Below, one piece after another: positions 23,006 to 27,593 of a DNA stretch of 27,593 bases. Below the pieces are notes generated by a model that searched no databases, had not been told where the DNA came from, and was given only the letters and a program-made list of their open reading frames with translations. Position 1 is the first letter of the stretch. Every line of letters begins with the position of its first letter. Origin of the DNA: JANXQG01 sp037147235. GTDB taxonomy: Bacteria; Planctomycetota; Planctomycetia; Pirellulales; Thermoguttaceae. The stretch spans positions 1 to 27,593 of the forward strand of contig JBAWVO010000053.1 in the NCBI GenBank assembly GCA_037147235.1, read 5' to 3'. Made by a program: the position numbers and the translations under genes.

Positions 23006-24329
23006 GGGCAACCTCCTCGGATTCGTCCACCTTGACTCGGATTTTGCCCATGAGAAGGTCTTGCATGAGGCCGGATTTGATTTCACGTAGCTTTATTACC
23101 TGATGAATCTCCCCTTCAATGCTCCGACTGACGGACTCTAGTCTACCGCACATCTCTGTCTGCTCATAGCAAGAAGTAGGCATAGGCAGAAAAAAGTTTT
23201 TGAATTCTTTTACATTTATATGCTTGACCGTCGAGCCAACGAAAATAGATGACATTCGCTGCATCCCGAGCGGCGAATTACAATACAACGATACAAATGC
23301 AGGATCAGTCTTTTCTCGCCTCAATTTCGTGATAATAAGTGCATGACAATTTGCTTCGCCCAAGGAGGCGGGAACAATTGCCGAAGTGCCGATATGGCCG
23401 GATTGTACCGTGAGCATATCGCCCGGTTGTAACTGCGACTTCTTTTGCGATTCGTGAAACTGACGTGTCACTCGAACTTTGGTAGGAAGATCAAGCGTGT
23501 GTATGCGGACATTGTTGCCGTAAAGGTAAGGGATGCCGGTCCCATCATCGGTATAGAACGGTGTCGCCACACCAACAAACCCATTCGTCATAGAAGTCGA
23601 TATGCTTCCAAGCGAATCGCATTTCCACTCCCTCGGAATCCATCCCAATTCAGACTGTTTATACAACTCCGGGGCTTCTTCGTAGCTGGGGCGAAGATGG
23701 CCGTTCTCGTCCACGCCTCGGGTGAACAGGTCGTGCATCATGCCCTGCTTGATCGCCTGATACTTGGCAATCAGGGCTTCCGTCTTCTCAATCAGGTTAT
23801 CAACGGTCGTCAGAATCTTGGCGATCTTGCGCTGCTGGTTGAATGAGGGAATTGCAATCGGAAAGTCGTTTACGTTGGCAAGGCTAATGTTTGCTTGTGC
23901 AGATTGAACATTGATCCGTTCTATGTAGTGACGGATTTGTGGACCAACAACGAAGTAGTTGAGAAACCGCAGGTCGATTGGTGCATCTTGACGCAAGCGG
24001 ATAATGGCGACCGCTTGGTTCGTGTTTGCTGGTAGCAATGCGGCACTAGCAATTGCACGCCGCCCCAATGCCCCAGCGATGGACAAGAGTAGGTCATTTG
24101 CTCTAATTTGAGATCGTTTTAGGGCATTGTGACATTTTTTGTCTATGTGCGTCAATTTCTCTGGAATAAACTTTCCGTCATCCCCAATGCTCTCAATCTT
24201 GACGAATGTGACCCCTTCAGACTGGTATTCAAAACCTCGATGATTCGGAGTTGTTCCCTTGGTTATGATTTCACAAACATCACCAAGCCGCACAACCTGC
24301 CAGCCTGTAGGGCACGAATGCTCACTCAT
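22992..24329 (-). CDS. hsdS: Type I restriction-modification specificity subunit S
   Basis: A 445-residue protein that sets the DNA sequence recognised by the methylase and nuclease. Two target recognition domains occur. The first (about residues 8-160) starts GWQVVRLGDVCEIITKGTTPN and ends NVNDFPIAIPSFNQQRKIAKIL. The central conserved helix follows: LTTVDNLIEKTEALIAKYQAIK and QGMMHDLFTRGVDENGHLR. The second domain starts LGWIPREWKCDSLGSIS and ends NVKEFKNFFLPMPTSCYEQT, with a C-terminal helix reading IKLREIKSGLMQDLLMGKIRV. Each half would recognise one part of a bipartite site. The ATG at 24329 has GGAG seven bases upstream and overlaps the hsdM stop by eight bases. The two-domain layout is complete. 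Specificity cannot be predicted from the sequence alone. Confidence 0.96.
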   Translation of the reverse strand: MSEHSCPTGWQVVRLGDVCEIITKGTTPNHRGFEYQSEGVTFVKIESIGDDGKFIPEKLTHIDKKCHNALKRSQIRANDLLLSIAGALGRRAIASAALLPANTNQAVAIIRLRQDAPIDLRFLNYFVVGPQIRHYIERINVQSAQANISLANVNDFPIAIPSFNQQRKIAKILTTVDNLIEKTEALIAKYQAIKQGMMHDLFTRGVDENGHLRPSYEEAPELYKQSELGWIPREWKCDSLGSISTSMTNGFVGVATPFYTDDGTGIPYLYGNNVRIHTLDLPTKVRVTRQFHESQKKSQLQPGDMLTVQSGHIGTSAIVPASLGEANCHALIITKLRREKTDPAFVSLYCNSPLGMQRMSSIFVGSTVKHINVKEFKNFFLPMPTSCYEQTEMCGRLESVSRSIEGEIHQVIKLREIKSGLMQDLLMGKIRVKVDESEEVAHDPC

Positions 24330-27237
24330 ACCCCAACTCCTTCAAGAACTGATTGAGTTGGCCCGCCTCATGATCCCTTTCGGCAAGAATCTGCTTAGTC
24401 GTCACGGCGTACTTCTGCCAAAGGTTCTCAACGGCGGCAACGAACAATCGCTCGTATTGCCGCAGGTAGCCGTCGAAACCTTCAATCAAGAGTCGTTTGA
24501 ATCGACCGAGAATCAACTCCTTTGCCTCCTCTTCGCTGATCTTCGCACGGGCGGCAGCGAGCATGTCATCCTTCTTCCGCTCCACTTCCCGAATGTTCGC
24601 CTTGAGTTGCTTGAGTTCGTTATCCAGGGTGGTGTGGCGTGCCAACTGGTTGTCGATTGCTTCAATCCGCTCGCTCTTGTCGATGGCCTCGGCCTCAATA
24701 TCGCTGGCATCAGCCCGCAGATGATTCCTGTCCTTCTGCGAATCGCCTGTACGGTCCATGCGGTCGGCGTCATCCCGTTTTCCCTTGACCTGCTTCTTTG
24801 CCTCCTTGATTTCTCCTGCCAAAACCTTCCGCTCGTCCTTGAGCGTCTTGACCAGTGCCTTGGGCAGCACGCCGGTTTCAGAATCGCCTTCCTCGACCTC
24901 CCCTTCCTCGTCATCGGCGGAGGCGGAGGCAGCAAAAAGCCCTTCCAGTTCGGCAATGCGGGCCTGATCCTTCTCGATTTGCTCCAAAACCTCGGGGAAC
25001 TGCGACTGCAAAATATCCTCTTCGGGGATCAATTCGGCCCCCCAACCGCTGGCCGCAATCGACTTCAAATCGCTTTCCAGCAGTTTGACGTAGGAAGCGA
25101 CCGCACCACGTACCTGATGGGTGCCCAGCAGATTCAGCGGGCCGAGCCGTTTTGCCAAGCTGTCGATGCAATGGCGGCGAAGGTCAAAAACATTCTGATT
25201 TTCCGGCAGACCTTCAATCTGCTTGACGTTCTTCTTCCACCAATCTTCCAACGCCGTATGGAAGGCATCGAGCTTCGCCCGAACGCCGGGGGCTGATTCC
25301 ACAATTCTCTTTATGTCGTCCTTTGAAGAAACGCCGTCAGAGAAATCACTGTACCAATCATCCCGATGCTTGAAAAGAAGTTCCTCGACGCCCGAGTAGT
25401 TGGCGAAGAAACAGCCAAGCTGGGTAATTTCGGCAACGGGGATGCCGCCATGCAGGTGCGCACGAACATCGTGCGGCTCGGGCGGCGGCGAGTTATCGAC
25501 GTAGCGGCGAATGTTGAGATTGTATTCTTCCTTCGCCAAATCGTCGTAGGAAACCTCTCGGGAATACTTCTCGACGGTGAGGTGACTGCGATAAACGGTG
25601 GTGATCTTCTCGATGTCTTCGGGCCGAAGGGAGTTCTGATTCTTGCCCTCCTTATATTCTCGGTCGGCATTGATGAATAGGACGCTCTTGCGTTGGCTCG
25701 CCCCTTTCCTATTGATGACCAACAGGCAGGCCGGAATGCCCGTGCCGTAGAACAGGCCAGCCGGTAGCCCGACGACCGCTTCCAAAATGCCGTCCTTGAT
25801 GAACCGCTGACGGCACGCTTTTTCTTCGCCGCCCCGGAAAAGAACCCCGTGCGGCATGACGACGGCCAGTTTTCCATCGCTTTTGAGCGAGGCAACCATG
25901 TGCTGCACGAACATGAGGTCGGCCTTCTTGCCGCTTTCCGGCATGAAGGTGTGGAACCGTTCGGGAAACTTCATCCCGTTGCGAGAATAGTTTTGGGAGA
26001 ATGGAGGATTGGCAATCACCCGATCAAAGCGGCGAATCTCGCCATTGCGGTCGAGGTGTTGCGGCTCTTTGATCGTGTCGCCCTGGCGAATATCGGCACT
26101 CCTGATCCCGTGGAGGATCATGTTCATCTTGCAGATGGCCCAGGTGCCGCCGTTGCTGTCCTGTCCAGCCAGTTCCAGGTTGCGGGATTCGCCACCCGTT
26201 TCCTGGACATGCTGCTTGGACTCGATGAGCATCCCGCCCGATCCGGCGCAGGGGTCGTAAACGCTCATGCCTTCCTGCGGGTCAAGGATCAGGACCATCA
26301 CACTATCGACTTCCGTGGGCGTGTAAAACTCTCCCCCCATCTTTCCGGCACTGTCGGCAAAATACTTGATTAGATACAGGTAGGCTGCCCCCAAAAGGTC
26401 GGGGAACTCGAAATCGTCGTTGCTCAAGGGGATTTCATCGAAATGCTGGATGAACTGGATGAGGGTGCTGTCGTCCATCGTCCGCTGACCGACCTTGCGA
26501 TTGAAATTGATCCCCTTGAGAACATCCTGAAGCGTGTTGGGGTTGGCGTCCTCGATTGCGGCGAGGGCCTTGTTGAGTCCCGAGCCAACCGATTCCTTGA
26601 GATGCCGGATTGTACTCCAATGGCCTTTGTCGGGGATAAAGAAATCGTACTTGTCGGGATTGGCAAGCTGCTTCTCGATCAAGTCGGGCTTCATGCCCTT
26701 GGCCTGATACTCAGCTTCGAGCGTGGTACGGTCCTTGTCGAACTGGTCGCTCATTCGCTTCAGGAACAGCATCCCAAAGATGTATTCCTTAAATTCCGAG
26801 GCATCCATGTTGCCCCGCAGGATGTCGCACGCCCTGAAAAGTAGGCTTTCCAGCCGGAGAAGGGTGAGCTTTTTCGCCTTCTTCCTCGGCTTCTCCTGGT
26901 CATCCCTGCCGTTAAACTCGAAACCTTGCTGCACTTCCTGACTCATGTTTCGTCTCGGTACTAATGTTGCGTTCGATATACCGTTGTTCTGTAACCGCCC
27001 GATCAGTTCCTCCCGGCGACCCTTGCCGGAATGACCGAGCAACTGGCAGGCTTCGACCAACTGCCCCTTCGCCATATAGGGGAGAAGAACATCGGGCGTG
27101 ATCTTGCGGGACAGGGACAATGCAGTTCGCATTCCCTCCACGCTCCGGCGATCCACGTTGGCGATCTCCAAATCGTCAACGAGCCGCTTTAACTCGTTGC
27201 GACTGAATATACTCAGGATGGCCGGTTTGATCTTCAA
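24322..27237 (-). CDS. hsdM: Type I N6-adenine DNA methyltransferase subunit M, extended
   Basis: A 971-residue protein that transfers a methyl group to adenine using S-adenosylmethionine. The core has HsdM_N (about 125-250, LLRLESLLFRACDILRG), then GGEFYTPTEV, motif I D328-P-C-A-G-S-G-G and motif IV N410-P-P-F. Two additions are unusual. Residues 1-97 are a helical N-terminus (FSRNELKRLVDDLEIAN, MAKGQLVEACQLLGHSGKGRREELIGRL), likely a SAP/HeH-type DNA-binding unit, and residues about 750-930 are an acidic linker and a long coiled coil. Many HsdM proteins are only 500-550 residues. The start is a TTG at 27237 with GGAG seven bases upstream; an in-frame TGA lies just before it. An internal ATG at codon 98 has no good ribosome binding site. 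This is the first gene of the operon. Confidence 0.93.
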   Translation of the reverse strand: MKIKPAILSIFSRNELKRLVDDLEIANVDRRSVEGMRTALSLSRKITPDVLLPYMAKGQLVEACQLLGHSGKGRREELIGRLQNNGISNATLVPRRNMSQEVQQGFEFNGRDDQEKPRKKAKKLTLLRLESLLFRACDILRGNMDASEFKEYIFGMLFLKRMSDQFDKDRTTLEAEYQAKGMKPDLIEKQLANPDKYDFFIPDKGHWSTIRHLKESVGSGLNKALAAIEDANPNTLQDVLKGINFNRKVGQRTMDDSTLIQFIQHFDEIPLSNDDFEFPDLLGAAYLYLIKYFADSAGKMGGEFYTPTEVDSVMVLILDPQEGMSVYDPCAGSGGMLIESKQHVQETGGESRNLELAGQDSNGGTWAICKMNMILHGIRSADIRQGDTIKEPQHLDRNGEIRRFDRVIANPPFSQNYSRNGMKFPERFHTFMPESGKKADLMFVQHMVASLKSDGKLAVVMPHGVLFRGGEEKACRQRFIKDGILEAVVGLPAGLFYGTGIPACLLVINRKGASQRKSVLFINADREYKEGKNQNSLRPEDIEKITTVYRSHLTVEKYSREVSYDDLAKEEYNLNIRRYVDNSPPPEPHDVRAHLHGGIPVAEITQLGCFFANYSGVEELLFKHRDDWYSDFSDGVSSKDDIKRIVESAPGVRAKLDAFHTALEDWWKKNVKQIEGLPENQNVFDLRRHCIDSLAKRLGPLNLLGTHQVRGAVASYVKLLESDLKSIAASGWGAELIPEEDILQSQFPEVLEQIEKDQARIAELEGLFAASASADDEEGEVEEGDSETGVLPKALVKTLKDERKVLAGEIKEAKKQVKGKRDDADRMDRTGDSQKDRNHLRADASDIEAEAIDKSERIEAIDNQLARHTTLDNELKQLKANIREVERKKDDMLAAARAKISEEEAKELILGRFKRLLIEGFDGYLRQYERLFVAAVENLWQKYAVTTKQILAERDHEAGQLNQFLKELGYE

Positions 27238-27538
27238 TGCCGTACTCCAACAGCGTCAATTCTTGCCCAATACCTCCGAGGACCACCGTGAACATGCCGC
27301 TGGTCTCAATCGAGATTGGCTTGGCCGCACATTCCATCAGTTCGGCCACGGGCTACTTTCGGGGGATTAACTTCGAGGAAACTCCGATTCTACCGCCGCC
27401 ACAGGCTATCCACAATCAACGCAAGCACAATAATTTATATTTTCATCATCGGGTCGGCACCATTCTTGGCGTTTTTGGCAAGGACTGACGGCAAAGGCCG
27501 ACCATTTCGCTCCCGCCACCGCCCCGGCCGAACCCCAG
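27238..27538. other. Upstream region of the restriction operon
   Basis: About 300 bases without a recognised gene, which should hold the hsdM promoter reading leftwards. No confident -35/-10 pair was identified. Short plus-strand frames here are antisense or random. Confidence 0.5.
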
Positions 27539-27593
27539 CTACCCACGCTCTACCCACGCTCTACCCACGCTCTACCCACGCTCTACCCACGCT
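27539..27593 (+). repeat. Tandem repeat of CTACCCACGCT, at least five copies
   Basis: Five perfect 11-base units fill the last 55 bases and continue beyond the window edge, so the total length is unknown. Eleven bases does not fit a codon, so an in-frame coding repeat would need three units per period. Its high identity suggests recent expansion. Confidence 0.95.

Overview
The window looks like a piece of a Planctomycetota chromosome, probably Pirellulales-like. The evidence is an FGly-type sulfatase with a planctomycete-style companion protein, secreted glycoside hydrolases of GH106-like and GH101-like type, the start of a planctomycete/verrucomicrobial-type ECF sigma factor, an RHS/YD-repeat remnant, and a KOW-like N-terminal domain that I associate with planctomycete proteins. 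Family assignments come from reading the protein sequences; no database was searched.

Left part (1-11.9 kb) is a catabolic and accessory region with loose gene packing. From left to right it holds a truncated ECF sigma factor (minus strand), a GH106-like hydrolase (minus) preceded by the 3' end of a GH95-like gene, a fragment of a planctomycete family meeting that remnant head-on, a small membrane-anchored protein plus sulfatase pair (plus), a bare signal-peptide remnant, a macro-domain ADP-ribose hydrolase (minus), a DUF922-like zincin (plus), a GH101-like hydrolase (minus), and an RHS remnant carrying a hexanucleotide expansion. Three copies of an unassigned repeat of about 72 bp lie between these genes, all in the same orientation, so that the zincin and the GH101-like gene each sit between two copies.

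Middle part (11.9-18 kb) holds small or unusual proteins: a helical protein of unknown function, a Cys-motif protein, an AT-richer FAD/NAD(P)-binding protein between two related hairpins, a membrane double zinc-ribbon protein, an AlbA_2 (Schlafen-type) protein and a KOW-like/acidic/multi-TM protein.

Right part (17.9-27.2 kb, minus strand) is a complete type I restriction-modification operon transcribed toward lower coordinates: hsdM, hsdS, a truncated AlbA_2 gene, hsdR, a YgjP-type metallopeptidase and a DeoR-type HTH regulator. Most junctions overlap or are very short. HsdM and HsdS would methylate DNA at a site set by the two HsdS recognition domains, and HsdR would translocate and cut unmodified DNA. 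The peptidase and HTH protein are probably accessory or regulatory. An inverted-repeat element sits exactly where the AlbA_2 gene breaks off, and a perfect 14-bp-arm palindrome lies inside hsdR. The window ends in an 11-bp tandem repeat. No rRNA, tRNA, CRISPR array or intact transposase was recognised.
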